NCBI GenBank assembly: GCA_019637175.1
Contig: JAHBWD010000019.1
Span: 62,001 to 126,000, forward strand
Reading direction: 5' to 3'
Source of the DNA: Labilithrix sp.
GTDB taxonomy: Bacteria > Myxococcota_A > Polyangia > Polyangiales > Polyangiaceae
Length of the DNA stretch: 64,000 nucleotides
The notes beneath the pieces were generated by a model. The model did not search any database. It was not told where the DNA came from and worked only from the letters and a program-made list of their open reading frames with translations. Of this stretch, positions 1-7,895 are shown piece after piece. Position numbers and translations under genes: made by a program. The first letter of the stretch is position 1. Each line of letters starts with the position of its first letter.

Positions 1-1
1 C

Positions 2-763
2 GACGACGTGCGCCGCGTGGATCACGCGGCGATCCTGAGCTTCATCGTCTCCGCGTCGAAGCGAGGGAAGTCCGCGCGCTCGAGCGCGCGCCAGCTCTCT
101 GCGCTCCGCGGCTTCTTCAAGTTCCTCGTGCGCGAACGCGCGATCGAGACCGACCCCACCGAGCTCGCCACGCGACCGAAGCTCGCGCGCAAGCTGCCGC
201 GCGTGCTGACGTACGAGGAGATCGATCGTCTCCTCGCCGCGCCGCCGAACGACACCGCGCGCGGCGTCCGCGACAGCGCGATGATCCACCTGATGTACGC
301 GTCGGGCTTGCGCGTCTCCGAGCTCTGCTCGCTCAAGCTCGGCGAGCTCGATCGACGCGTCGGCACCGTGTCGCCGCTCGGCAAGGGCGGAAAGCGGCGC
401 GTCGTGCCCGTGGGCGAGGTGGCGCTCGAGCGGATCGACGCGTACCTCGAGCTCGTCCGCGCGCACGCGAAGGGCCACGCGACCGATCCTCACCTCTTCC
501 TCTCGCCTCGAGGAAAGCGCTTCACGCGGCAAGGGCTCTGGAAGCTGCTCAAGGCGTACGCCCGCGGATGCGGGATCACGACGCCGATCTCGCCCCACAA
601 GCTCCGTCACTCGTTCGCCACGCACCTCTTGCGAGGCGGCGCGGATCTGCGCGCCGTGCAGGCGATGCTGGGCCACGCCGATCTCGGGACGACCGAGATC
701 TACACGCGCGTGGCGCAGGATCACGTCAGGCAAGCCTACGATCGCGCGCACCCGCGCGCGTGA
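2..763 (+). CDS. xerD: Tyrosine recombinase, XerD-like (5' end outside window)
   Basis: Site-specific tyrosine recombinase of the XerC/XerD family, which resolves chromosome dimers at dif; the same fold serves in phage-type integrases. The reading frame is open to the left edge, so roughly the first 50 residues of the SAM-like DNA-binding domain are missing. The catalytic domain is complete: first Arg in ASGLRVSEL, the beta-hairpin Lys in GKGGKRR, the HKLRHSFATHLL box (His and second Arg), LGHADLGTTEIYTRV with the second His and the nucleophilic Tyr. Internal GTG codons near position 8 are unlikely to be the true start. Length and spacing fit a chromosomal Xer protein better than an integron or phage integrase, but XerC and XerD cannot be separated without the N-terminus. 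The following gene starts 27 bp downstream on the same strand. Confidence 0.9.
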   Translation, partial: DDVRRVDHAAILSFIVSASKRGKSARSSARQLSALRGFFKFLVRERAIETDPTELATRPKLARKLPRVLTYEEIDRLLAAPPNDTARGVRDSAMIHLMYASGLRVSELCSLKLGELDRRVGTVSPLGKGGKRRVVPVGEVALERIDAYLELVRAHAKGHATDPHLFLSPRGKRFTRQGLWKLLKAYARGCGITTPISPHKLRHSFATHLLRGGADLRAVQAMLGHADLGTTEIYTRVAQDHVRQAYDRAHPRA

Positions 764-790
764 GCCTGACTTGGTGTACGGTTCGAGCGA

Positions 791-1624
791 ATGCGCGCGC
801 CGTTCTCGGTGATCGAGCCCACCGGCGGAGTCGAGGAGACGCCTCTCGCCGTCGAGATCCCGCACGCGGGGCTCTTCGTCGACGCGCGCGCGCTCGCCAC
901 GCTCGTCGCGCCCGCGCGCGCGATCGGGCGCGACGCCGATCTCTACGTCGACGAGCTGTACCAAGACGCCGCGTCGCAGGGCGCGACGATGCTCGTCTCG
1001 CACGTGTCGCGGTACGTCGTCGATCTGAATCGGAGCGAGCGAGACGTCGACGCCGAGGCGATCGAGGGCGCGCCCGCGCACGCGCGGGCGACGCGAGGGC
1101 TGTTCTGGAGGCTCACGAGCGAGGGCGCGCGCGTCCTCGACGCGCCGCTGCCGCGGCCCGAGGTCGAGCGTCGCCTCGACACGTACTATCGGCCCTATCA
1201 CGCGGCGCTCGCCGAGATCCTCGAGCGAAAGCGCGCGCGCTTCGGCTTCGCCGTGCTGCTCGCCGCGCACTCGATGCCGAGCGTCGGCCGCGCGGGTCAC
1301 GGCGACACGAACGCCGTACGCGCCGACGTCGTGCCCGGAACGCGCGGCCGGTCGAGCGCGGCGAGCGGCTTCATCGACGCGGTCGACGCGCACGCGCGCG
1401 CGGCCAAGCTCTCGGTCGCGCACGACGATCCGTATCAAGGCGGCTACACGACGCAGCACTACGGCCGGCCCGATCTCTCGGTGCACGTCGTGCAGGTCGA
1501 GCTCGCGCGACGGCTCTACATGAACGAGCCGACGCTCGCGAAGAACGGCGGCTTCGAGCGCATGAGAGCCTGGTGCACCGAGCTCACGAAGGTGCTCGGC
1601 GCCACCAGGCCTCCCGGCGCTTGA
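791..1624 (+). CDS. N-formylglutamate amidohydrolase family protein
   Basis: Cytoplasmic hydrolase of the FGase/HutG family (PF05013), which cleaves N-formyl-L-glutamate to glutamate and formate at the end of the five-step histidine degradation pathway. Family marks visible: N-terminal PLAVEIPHAG (metal-binding His and Glu region), VSRYVVDLNR, LDTYYRPYHAAL, an AAHSMPS segment with a likely metal His, and near the C-terminus GGYTTQHYGRP, the usual substrate-binding loop. The 277-residue length is normal. The ATG lies 8 nt after a TACGGT hexamer that could be a -10 box and there is no clear ribosome site, so a very short leader is possible. No hut genes flank it, so a different N-acyl amino acid substrate is possible. 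Confidence 0.85.
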   Translation: MRAPFSVIEPTGGVEETPLAVEIPHAGLFVDARALATLVAPARAIGRDADLYVDELYQDAASQGATMLVSHVSRYVVDLNRSERDVDAEAIEGAPAHARATRGLFWRLTSEGARVLDAPLPRPEVERRLDTYYRPYHAALAEILERKRARFGFAVLLAAHSMPSVGRAGHGDTNAVRADVVPGTRGRSSAASGFIDAVDAHARAAKLSVAHDDPYQGGYTTQHYGRPDLSVHVVQVELARRLYMNEPTLAKNGGFERMRAWCTELTKVLGATRPPGA

Positions 1625-1628
1625 ACGC

Positions 1629-2708
1629 TCACTTCTTGGGCGCGGGCGCGGCCGGCTTCGGCGCCGGCTTCGACTCGAGCTGCGCCATCAGCTCCATGTC
1701 GTTGCCGTAGGTCGCGGCGCTCACGATCTTCTTGTCGGCGCCGATCTTCGCGATCGTGACCTCGTGGATCTTGAAGCTCTTGTTCGTCGGCGCCATCCCC
1801 ATGAGGTTTCCCTTGTGGGTGCCGGCGTAGGTGCCCTCCTCGACGACCCAGTCGCCGAAGCCCCACACGTTCGTCGTCGTGAGCTTGCCGTCGGGGAACG
1901 CCTTGAAGAACGTGGTGACGTACTTCTTGATCTCCGCCTTGCCCTTCGAAGGCGCGGGCATCATGAGATCGTCCCAGCTGGCGTCGTCGCTGAAGAGCGC
2001 GAGCAGATCGGCGTCCTTCTTCGCCTCCCACGCCTTGTTCACCTTCTCGAAGAGCTGGACGTTCGCCTCTTCCTCCGGCGTGCCCTTGGCGATGACGACG
2101 TCGGGCTTGCCCGGCAGCGTCGCGACGGCGCGGTTCTTCTCTTTGCTCGCGCCGATCTGGAACGCCACCGTGGCCGGGTTGTAATAGACGTGCTCCTCCT
2201 TGATGAGGCCCTCGGGCGAAAACCACGAGATGCTGACGCCCTGAATGCCCACGGGCTTCTCGCTCGCCTTGGCGCCCATGAAGTCGCCCGAGTGCGTCGC
2301 CGTCATCACCCAATCGGAGACCACGATCTCGCCCTTCACGAAGACGCGCGACTCGCCGAGCTTCGCCTTCGAGAAGGCCTTGCTGAAGCTCTCCATCGAC
2401 CTCTTGATCGCGTCCTTGCCGACGGCGTCGGGCGCGCCCGGGAACTTCAGCACCGCGTCGTCGGTGAAGAGCGCCGCGTACTTGTTCGCGTCGGCGCTCG
2501 CGAAGGCCTCGCCCATCGCCCTTCCGGCCTCCTGCTGGAGCTCGACGAGCGCCTTCTTCGGCGCCGGCGGAGCGGGCTGGGCGGTCTCGACGGGCGCGGG
2601 CGGCGCGGGCGCCGGGGGCTCCGGCTGAGGGGGCAGCGGGGCGGGCAGATCGCCGCCGCAGGCCGCGAGGAAGACTACGAAAAAACCGAGCCCAATCGAC
2701 TTGTGCAT
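1629..2708 (-). CDS. Lipoprotein with two NTF2/SnoaL-like domains
   Basis: Predicted outer or periplasmic lipoprotein of 359 residues. The chosen ATG gives a type II signal peptide ending in FLAAC with the lipidated Cys at residue 17; a longer frame to 2765 would bury the signal. A Pro/Ala-rich linker (about residues 20-50) leads to two NTF2-like alpha+beta domains (about 55-190 and 215-335), each starting with a helix of the type EAFASADANKYAALFTDDA or NKAWEAKKDADLLALFSDDA, typical of SnoaL/ketosteroid-isomerase-like folds. The tail is Pro/Lys-rich. No catalytic residues can be assigned; such proteins may bind small hydrophobic ligands. It converges with the preceding gene with a 4-bp gap and is divergent from rpmB. 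A second, single-domain NTF2-like lipoprotein lies at 44800-45333. Confidence 0.75.
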   Translation of the reverse strand: MHKSIGLGFFVVFLAACGGDLPAPLPPQPEPPAPAPPAPVETAQPAPPAPKKALVELQQEAGRAMGEAFASADANKYAALFTDDAVLKFPGAPDAVGKDAIKRSMESFSKAFSKAKLGESRVFVKGEIVVSDWVMTATHSGDFMGAKASEKPVGIQGVSISWFSPEGLIKEEHVYYNPATVAFQIGASKEKNRAVATLPGKPDVVIAKGTPEEEANVQLFEKVNKAWEAKKDADLLALFSDDASWDDLMMPAPSKGKAEIKKYVTTFFKAFPDGKLTTTNVWGFGDWVVEEGTYAGTHKGNLMGMAPTNKSFKIHEVTIAKIGADKKIVSAATYGNDMELMAQLESKPAPKPAAPAPKK

Positions 2709-2783
2709 GATGCCCTTGCCCTCCCGGATCGCGAAAATCGCCGCAAAATGCGGACCGCGGAGCATAGTGGCGTACGGCTTCGC

Positions 2784-2811
2784 TTGACAAGGCCGCTTCT
2801 TTCCGTAAGTT
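2784..2811 (+). promoter_or_regulatory. Sigma-70 type promoter of rpmB
   Basis: A consensus -35 box TTGACA (2784-2789) is followed after 16 bp by TAAGTT (2806-2811), a weak -10. The rpmB ATG is at 2822 and no purine-rich ribosome site precedes it, so the transcript would begin only a few bases before the start codon. The -35 match is strong; the -10 is tentative. Confidence 0.5.
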
Positions 2812-2821
2812 ACGCGCCGCC

Positions 2822-3046
2822 ATGGCCAAGAGCGACATCACGGGCAAGCGGAAACTTCTGGCGCAGAACGTCTCCCACTCGAACATCAAGACGAAGCGCT
2901 GGCAGAACGTGAACATCCAGACGCGTCGCGTGTGGGTGCCCGAGCTCGGTCGCTACGTCACGCTGAAGCTCACGACGCGCGACATCCGCACGATCGACAA
3001 GATCGGCGCGCTCGCGTACGCGAAGCGACACGGCGTCAAGTTGTAG
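2822..3046 (+). CDS. rpmB: 50S ribosomal protein L28
   Basis: Small basic protein of the large ribosomal subunit, 74 residues. It carries the L28 signature: N-terminal ITGKRKLLAQNVSHSN, the KRWQNVNIQTRRVWVP segment and a C-terminal RDIRTIDKIGALAYAK. It is the form without the zinc-binding Cys pairs found in some L28 paralogues. It stands alone here, without rpmG, which often accompanies it. The start is fixed by homology and has no visible Shine-Dalgarno sequence. A nested inverted repeat follows the stop codon and may end the transcript. Confidence 0.95.
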   Translation: MAKSDITGKRKLLAQNVSHSNIKTKRWQNVNIQTRRVWVPELGRYVTLKLTTRDIRTIDKIGALAYAKRHGVKL

Positions 3047-3053
3047 CGCGGGG

Positions 3054-3100
3054 CCTGGCGGCCCCCTCACGCGCTCCGCGCGTGAGCCTCCCCCGCCAGG
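3054..3100. repeat. Nested inverted repeat after rpmB
   Basis: An outer stem CCTGGCGG (3054-3061) pairs with CCGCCAGG (3093-3100), and inside it CTCACGCGC (3066-3074) pairs with GCGCGTGAG (3078-3086). The structure begins 7 bp after the rpmB stop. It could act as a terminator although no T-tract follows. The next 100 bp up to 3200 hold nothing else I recognise. Confidence 0.5.
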
Positions 3101-3200
3101 TGCTGCTCGATCGGCGTGCTTCGCCTGCGGCGAACCGGCGCTCGCGCGCCGGGGGGCACGCCTCGCGTCAATCCGAGACTTCGAAGGGGTCTGCGCTTCG

Positions 3201-4274
3201 TCAGCGGAAGACGGAGGCGGCGCCTTGGGCGTGCGAGAGGGCGACGAGGCGCGCTTCGCCGTGGGCCTCGATGCGGTCGTCGTCGAGCAGCGAGCGGATC
3301 GCGCCGCGCAGGACGTCGTAGGCGTCGCCGGCGCCGAACGCGGCGAACGCGACCTCGGGACCGACCTCTGTGCCGACCATCGCGATCGGCGCCGCCGCGG
3401 GTCGCGCGTCGCCGGGGCGCACGCGCGTCTGCCCTCGGCGCACGGGCTCCGCGAAGAACGGCGCGCGTAGACCGAGCTCGCCGAGCGCGATCCCTTCGTG
3501 CGTCTCCGCCCAGACCGCGATCGCGAAGGCGCCGTGGCGATCGACCGCGAGCACCGCGCGCGCAGACGCGACGTCGACGTACGCCGCAGGCGCGGCCGGC
3601 ATCCCGTCGAGATCGTTCGCCCATGGCAGCTCGATGACCGCGCGCGGGAGCTCGTTCGACGCGGGCTCGCTCATGGCACGCTTCGATCGAGGCCCCGCCC
3701 CGGCGCCGGGCACGAGCCGCCGCGACGCCCGATGCACCTCGGGCCGCGGCGACGCGAGATCGTCGCCCGTCAAGAGACCGCCGCTCGCGCGACCGGCGAG
3801 CGCGAGGAGCTCCGACGAGAGCGGGCGCTCCTCGATCGCGCGCGCGCCGCGCGCGGCGATCTTCGCGAGCACGTCGTGACGCGGCGATCCCTTCGCGAGC
3901 GCGAGCGCCGGGCCCATCACGTGCTTGAAGGTCGCCGTGCCCGCCGTCGCCACCGCGGCCGAGAGCGTCGCCGGGAGCCACGGCACGCCGACGCGCGCGG
4001 CGTCGGGCACCTCTTCGTCGTCTTTGAAGCCGCGCGGACGCGGCGCGCCGACGCCCGGCTGGCGAACGCGCCCGTCGAGCGCACGGAGGCCGAGGCCTCC
4101 TCCTCCGACGAGGATCTGCATCGGCCCGAGCAGAACGCCGGGCGACGTCGCGCACGCGGCGAACGCGCCCGCGACCGCGGCGTCGACCGCGTTGCCCTTC
4201 GCCAAGAGCTCGTCGGCCGCCGCCTCGACCTCGGGCGAAGAGGCCACCGCTGCGCGCGCTGGCTTGCGGATCAT
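3201..4274 (-). CDS. Gamma-glutamyltranspeptidase-like protein, probably inactive
   Basis: A 357-residue relative of gamma-glutamyltranspeptidases (usual length about 550). N-terminal family features are clear: ELLAKGNAVDAAVAGAFAACATSPG, then GPMQILVGGGG and a VGVPWLPATL segment like the family's GVPG loop. The middle is shortened. Where the autoprocessing Thr-Thr-His motif should precede the VVDRDGN-like strand, the sequence reads SARAVLAVDRHGA, so the nucleophilic Thr seems absent. No signal peptide is visible, so it is probably cytoplasmic. The ATG overlaps the stop of the upstream DUF72 gene (ATGA), making it the last gene of an acyltransferase-DUF72-GGT operon. It may be a substrate-binding or structural paralogue; function not assigned. 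Confidence 0.7.
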   Translation of the reverse strand: MIRKPARAAVASSPEVEAAADELLAKGNAVDAAVAGAFAACATSPGVLLGPMQILVGGGGLGLRALDGRVRQPGVGAPRPRGFKDDEEVPDAARVGVPWLPATLSAAVATAGTATFKHVMGPALALAKGSPRHDVLAKIAARGARAIEERPLSSELLALAGRASGGLLTGDDLASPRPEVHRASRRLVPGAGAGPRSKRAMSEPASNELPRAVIELPWANDLDGMPAAPAAYVDVASARAVLAVDRHGAFAIAVWAETHEGIALGELGLRAPFFAEPVRRGQTRVRPGDARPAAAPIAMVGTEVGPEVAFAAFGAGDAYDVLRGAIRSLLDDDRIEAHGEARLVALSHAQGAASVFR

Positions 4275-5011
4275 TCTTCCTGCTCGTCGTCGCGCACCCT
4301 GAGCGGCGCGCCGCGCGGCCTGATGAGGCGGCTCGTGCCGACGCGCTTCGGCTTCGTCGGCCGGAACAGCGTGCGCAGCACCTTGCCTTCCTTGAGCGCC
4401 GCCGCCGTCTCGATGATCACGTAGGCGTCGCGCCGCTCGCCGATCGCGTCGGCGACCTTCTGGAGCGCGGCGGTCGAGAACGCGCGCGTGCCCCCCGCGG
4501 CGCGCAGCCGTGCGTACGCGACCGGACCGGCGGGCACGACGTCACGCGCGGGATCGACGCCGACGACGATCCCCCACTTCTTCGCCTGCGCCGCCGCGTC
4601 TTCGATCTCCCAGACGCCGCTCGGCTCCCACACGATGTCGATCGCGTCGTGACGCAGGCGATCCACGAGGCTGCCGAGGCGATCGCGCCAGATCTTCGCC
4701 GGCGTGACCGAGGCGTCGGTCGGGACGACGAGCACGCGTGACTCGAGGACGGTCGCCGCGGCGAGCATCGCCTGCACCTCGGCCTCGAACGCGTCGCCCG
4801 GCTTGAGCTTCCCCACGCTCGGACCGGCGAGCACCGCGAACTCGAACTGCGGCGGCACCGCGCGACGCCATCGGCGAAGCGTGGCCGCCGACGGCGCGGC
4901 GCGCAGGCGGGCCGCCTCGACGCCGCGCACCTCGAGGAGGTCGAAGCGCTTGGCGTACGCGGCGAGATCGCCGCGGAGCTCCTTGGCGGCGATGTGGAGA
5001 CGAGTCGGCAT
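4271..5011 (-). CDS. DUF72 family protein
   Basis: A 246-residue protein of the DUF72 (YecE-like) TIM-barrel family, whose biochemical role is not established. Visible are the N-terminal strand with AYAKRFDLLEVRG, a LRRWRRAVPPQFEFAVLAG segment (the family usually has P..F.F..K), a central VLVVPTDASVTP strand, and IDIVWEPSGVWE, matching the family's E.R..SW region. It is a little short for DUF72 and some motifs are degenerate. The ATG at 5011 excludes a long out-of-context upstream extension that would overlap the acyltransferase gene. The gap to the upstream gene is 62 bp and the stop overlaps the next start by 4 bp. Confidence 0.7.
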   Translation of the reverse strand: MPTRLHIAAKELRGDLAAYAKRFDLLEVRGVEAARLRAAPSAATLRRWRRAVPPQFEFAVLAGPSVGKLKPGDAFEAEVQAMLAAATVLESRVLVVPTDASVTPAKIWRDRLGSLVDRLRHDAIDIVWEPSGVWEIEDAAAQAKKWGIVVGVDPARDVVPAGPVAYARLRAAGGTRAFSTAALQKVADAIGERRDAYVIIETAAALKEGKVLRTLFRPTKPKRVGTSRLIRPRGAPLRVRDDEQEE

Positions 5012-5073
5012 TCGCGCTGGCTCTTCGCACGAAGAGGACCTGTCACGCAAGATCTCCCTCGCGCAGCGAGACG

Positions 5074-5952
5074 CTAGCCGAAGTGGAACCACTGCGTCGG
5101 GTGCGACCGCAGAAAGTCGCCCATGCACGCGGCGAGGTGCTGCGCCGCCTCGTCGATCTCGGGGTCGCTCGCGCGCCTCGCGAGCGTGCGGCTGGGATAG
5201 ACCTCGACGACGTACCGGCGATACGCCGTGCGCGCGGAGAAGATCGGGAGGATGGGCGCGCCCGTGAGCTGCGCGAGGCGGAGCGGTCCTTCGGGGATGC
5301 GCGCCTTCGCCCCGAGCAGCGTCACTTCGCGCGTGCGCATCCCCGGCGCGACGCGATCGAGCTGCAGCGCCACGACACCACCCGCGCGGAGGTGACGGAG
5401 CAGCGCGAGCGACGCGAGCGGATCGTCGCCTCCGATGTGCGCGATCTCGACGCCCGCGCGCACGCGCGCGCGATCCTGCAGGCGGCGCGCGCGCGGATCG
5501 GGCTCGGGCTGCATCGCGATCATCAGCGGCGCGCCGTAGTCGCGCGTGATGAGCGGACCGACCGACTCCCATCCGCCCGTGTGCGCGGTCACGACGACGG
5601 CGCCGCGGCCCTCCGCGAGCGCGGCGCGGAGGCGATCGCCGTGGCGCGTCTCCTTCTCGCCGTGCCGCGGGCCCTTCGGCGAGTCGGCCGACAAGATCTC
5701 GGCGAGGCACGAGGCGTAGTTCGAGAAGGTCGCGAGCACCTCGCGCGTGTCGCGCGTCCGGCCGCCCGGCCCGCGGATGCGATGAAGGTTGCGACGCACC
5801 GCACGCCGCGCCGAGGGAACCAGCGCCGCCGCCGCCCATCCGAAGAACGGGGGGCTGTAGCGAACCCACCACTCGGGGCCGCGCGACGCGCCCCAGTGCG
5901 CGAGCCTCCGCCAGAAGAGCCCCTCGTGCGGCCGAGGCCTTCGCTCGCTCAT
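5074..5952 (-). CDS. LpxL/HtrB-type lysophospholipid acyltransferase
   Basis: Inner-membrane acyltransferase of the lipid A biosynthesis (LpxL/LpxM, HtrB) family, 292 residues. The catalytic HX4(D/E) motif is present as AHTGGWE (His124, Glu129). An N-terminal hydrophobic anchor follows YSPPFFGWAAAALVP, and RRNLHRI is the usual family segment before the catalytic core. Later blocks GVVALQLDR and GPLRLAQLTGAPILPIF match substrate-binding strands, and the C-terminus PTQWFHFG is typical (W..F). The start MSERRPRP is chosen because upstream in-frame sequence is low-complexity and noncoding in character. It leads a three-gene operon. The acyl acceptor, lipid A or an ornithine-type lipid, cannot be told from sequence. 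Confidence 0.85.
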   Translation of the reverse strand: MSERRPRPHEGLFWRRLAHWGASRGPEWWVRYSPPFFGWAAAALVPSARRAVRRNLHRIRGPGGRTRDTREVLATFSNYASCLAEILSADSPKGPRHGEKETRHGDRLRAALAEGRGAVVVTAHTGGWESVGPLITRDYGAPLMIAMQPEPDPRARRLQDRARVRAGVEIAHIGGDDPLASLALLRHLRAGGVVALQLDRVAPGMRTREVTLLGAKARIPEGPLRLAQLTGAPILPIFSARTAYRRYVVEVYPSRTLARRASDPEIDEAAQHLAACMGDFLRSHPTQWFHFG

Positions 5953-6205
5953 CGCGCGCACCGCACGCGTCTCCACGGCGTCACGCCGCGGGCGATCCGC
6001 CGATTCGATGGATCGGACGGAAGCCTCCATCGGGTGCTTCGAAGCCCAGGCGGGCTCCCCCCCTGGTGCGTCGTCGACCCCCGTCGATCGCGAAATCTTC
6101 CGTTCATGCGGTCGCCTACACCGTAGTCGAATTGGCCGCGGACATTGAAACCTTCCAAAGAAACCCAGGCTCGCGGTCGGTACGTCGGTTGCAAAGCCGG
6201 TCTCC

Positions 6206-7300
6206 ATGAGCACCGCCACGAAGCTCGCGTTCGGCATCGGCGCCTCTCTGCTCGTCACGCTCGTCGCGTGCGGCGGCGGCGGCGACAGCATCTCGCAGTT
6301 CAACCGCGGCGAAGACCGAGAAGACGGCTTCGGCAACGGCTCGAGCCCGGGCGAGAGCGGGCTCGGCGGCGACAACGGCAACGGCAACAAAGAGAACCCG
6401 GATCTCGCCAAGTGCGCGACGCAGTCGGCCACCGCCGAGGCGCGGCCCGTCTACCTCGTCTTCATGTTCGACAAGTCCGGCAGCATGAGCCAGAGCTCGA
6501 AGTGGACCTCGTCGAAGGCCGCGACGAGGGCGTTCTTCGAGTCGCCGCAGTCGGCGGGCATCAGCGCGACGCTCACGTTCTTCCCGAGCGGCTCCTCGTG
6601 CAACACGTCCGACTACAACGCGCCGCAGGTCGCGCTCACCAAGCTGCCGAGCGCCTCGTTCGGCACCGCGCTCGACTCGCAGAGCCCCAACGGCGGAACG
6701 CCGACGCGCCCCGCGCTCGAGGGCGCGATCAACACCGCGCAGACCGTCGCCGCCGGCCCGGGCAAGGACGGCAAGGTGGCGATCGTGCTCGTCACCGACG
6801 GACAGCCCGAGGGCTGCAGCAACAACAACGTCAACAGCATCCGCGATCTCGCCAGCAGCGTCGCCTCGACCATCCCCACGTACGTGATCGGCGTCGGCGA
6901 CGCGCTCACGAACCTCAACGCCATCGCCGTCGGCGGCGGCACCAAGAACGCGCTCATCGTCTCGACGGCCGATCCCACCAAGATCCAGACCGAGTTCTCG
7001 AAGGCCATCGAGACGATCAAGGCCTCGGCGATCGCGTGCGACTACAACATCCCTCCCCCGCCCGCCGGCCAGGCGTTCGATCGCGCGAAGGTCAACGTCC
7101 AGCACGTTCCGCAGGGCGGCACCGCGGGCACGCTCGACTACAACCCGTCGTGCACCGGCGGTACGGGCTGGCGCTACGACAACGAGGCGACGCCCACGCG
7201 CATCCTGCTCTGCGACGGCAGCTGCGACAGCGTCAAGTCGAAGGCCGGCAAGGTCGACATCGTCTTCGGCTGCGCCACGCAGACGGGCCCGGTCAAGTAG
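6206..7300 (+). CDS. VWA-domain lipoprotein
   Basis: Secreted lipoprotein of 364 residues with a type II signal peptide (LLVTLVAC, Cys22), a Gly/Asn-rich linker (about 25-65) and a von Willebrand factor A domain (about 80-275). The MIDAS metal site is intact: DKSGSMS (Asp89, Ser91, Ser93), a Thr in NGGTPTRPAL and Asp in VLVTDGQPEG. The C-terminal part has several Cys, including CDGSCDS, suggesting disulphides. VWA lipoproteins of this type are common in myxobacteria and likely bind protein or surface ligands; no partner is encoded nearby. The upstream 253 bp (from 5953) form a divergent intergenic region in which I see only a possible TTGAAA -35 near 6147. Its stop overlaps the convergent sigma factor gene by 8 bp. 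Confidence 0.85.
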   Translation: MSTATKLAFGIGASLLVTLVACGGGGDSISQFNRGEDREDGFGNGSSPGESGLGGDNGNGNKENPDLAKCATQSATAEARPVYLVFMFDKSGSMSQSSKWTSSKAATRAFFESPQSAGISATLTFFPSGSSCNTSDYNAPQVALTKLPSASFGTALDSQSPNGGTPTRPALEGAINTAQTVAAGPGKDGKVAIVLVTDGQPEGCSNNNVNSIRDLASSVASTIPTYVIGVGDALTNLNAIAVGGGTKNALIVSTADPTKIQTEFSKAIETIKASAIACDYNIPPPPAGQAFDRAKVNVQHVPQGGTAGTLDYNPSCTGGTGWRYDNEATPTRILLCDGSCDSVKSKAGKVDIVFGCATQTGPVK

Positions 7301-7832
7301 CGCTCAAGCACACGCGAAGCGACGCCTTCGCGCGGTGGAGCAGCACGTCGACATAGCCTCGGCTGATGCCGAGCGCGCTCGCGACGTCTTCGCCCGGCTG
7401 CTCGTCGAGCAAGCGCAACATCACGACGGCCTTCTGCGTCTCGCAGAGCTGGTCGACGCACGCGCGGAGCCGCACGTGCGCTTCGGCGCGCGCGACGAGC
7501 TCTTCGGTCGTTCCCGAGGGTGACGGGAGCGCTTCGACGTCGTCGTGCGGCTTGACGACGTGATGGCGACGGCGCCGGTTGCGCGCGGCGTTCCGGACGA
7601 TCCCGGCGAGGTAGGGCGACCACGCCGCGGGCTCGCTCGGGAGCGCGCCGCGCTGGCCGACCTGGAGGAACGTCACGAGCGCGTCCTGGACGCACTCGAC
7701 CGCGTCCTCCACCGACACGCCCTCGCGGATCGCGACGCGGACGAGCGCGCCGCGCTCGCGGCGCGCCATGCCGCCGAGGGCCTCGAGGACGTCGACCGAA
7801 GAAGACACGTGACTCGATCCCAAGGTGCTCAC
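7293..7832 (-). CDS. ECF-type RNA polymerase sigma factor
   Basis: An alternative sigma factor of about 179 residues. Region 2 includes EDAVECVQDALVTFLQ and YLAGIVRNAARNRRRR; region 4 is a helix-turn-helix near the C-terminus, LCETQKAVVMLRLLDEQPGEDVASALGIS followed by DVLLHRAKASLR, typical of extracytoplasmic function sigma factors. The GTG at 7832 was chosen because GAGG lies 5 nt upstream; longer in-frame starts to 7946 would run into the divergent thioredoxin gene. No anti-sigma gene is adjacent. A perfect inverted repeat sits in the shared upstream region. The target regulon is unknown; coupling to the divergent thioredoxin hints at redox stress but that is inference. Confidence 0.85.
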   Translation of the reverse strand: MSTLGSSHVSSSVDVLEALGGMARRERGALVRVAIREGVSVEDAVECVQDALVTFLQVGQRGALPSEPAAWSPYLAGIVRNAARNRRRRHHVVKPHDDVEALPSPSGTTEELVARAEAHVRLRACVDQLCETQKAVVMLRLLDEQPGEDVASALGISRGYVDVLLHRAKASLRVCLSAT

Positions 7833-7840
7833 GTCGCCTC

Positions 7841-7869
7841 TTCTTACAACGATGCTCGCTCGGTAAGAA
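7841..7869. promoter_or_regulatory. Inverted repeat between sigma factor and thioredoxin
   Basis: TTCTTAC (7841-7847) and GTAAGAA (7863-7869) form a perfect 7-bp inverted repeat with a 15-bp spacer, placed in the 63-bp divergent intergenic region. The symmetry over two promoters suggests a shared operator or a pair of identical promoter elements facing opposite ways. Confidence 0.4.
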
Positions 7870-7895
7870 ACGTCGCGCGCGCGACCTCTCGAGAC

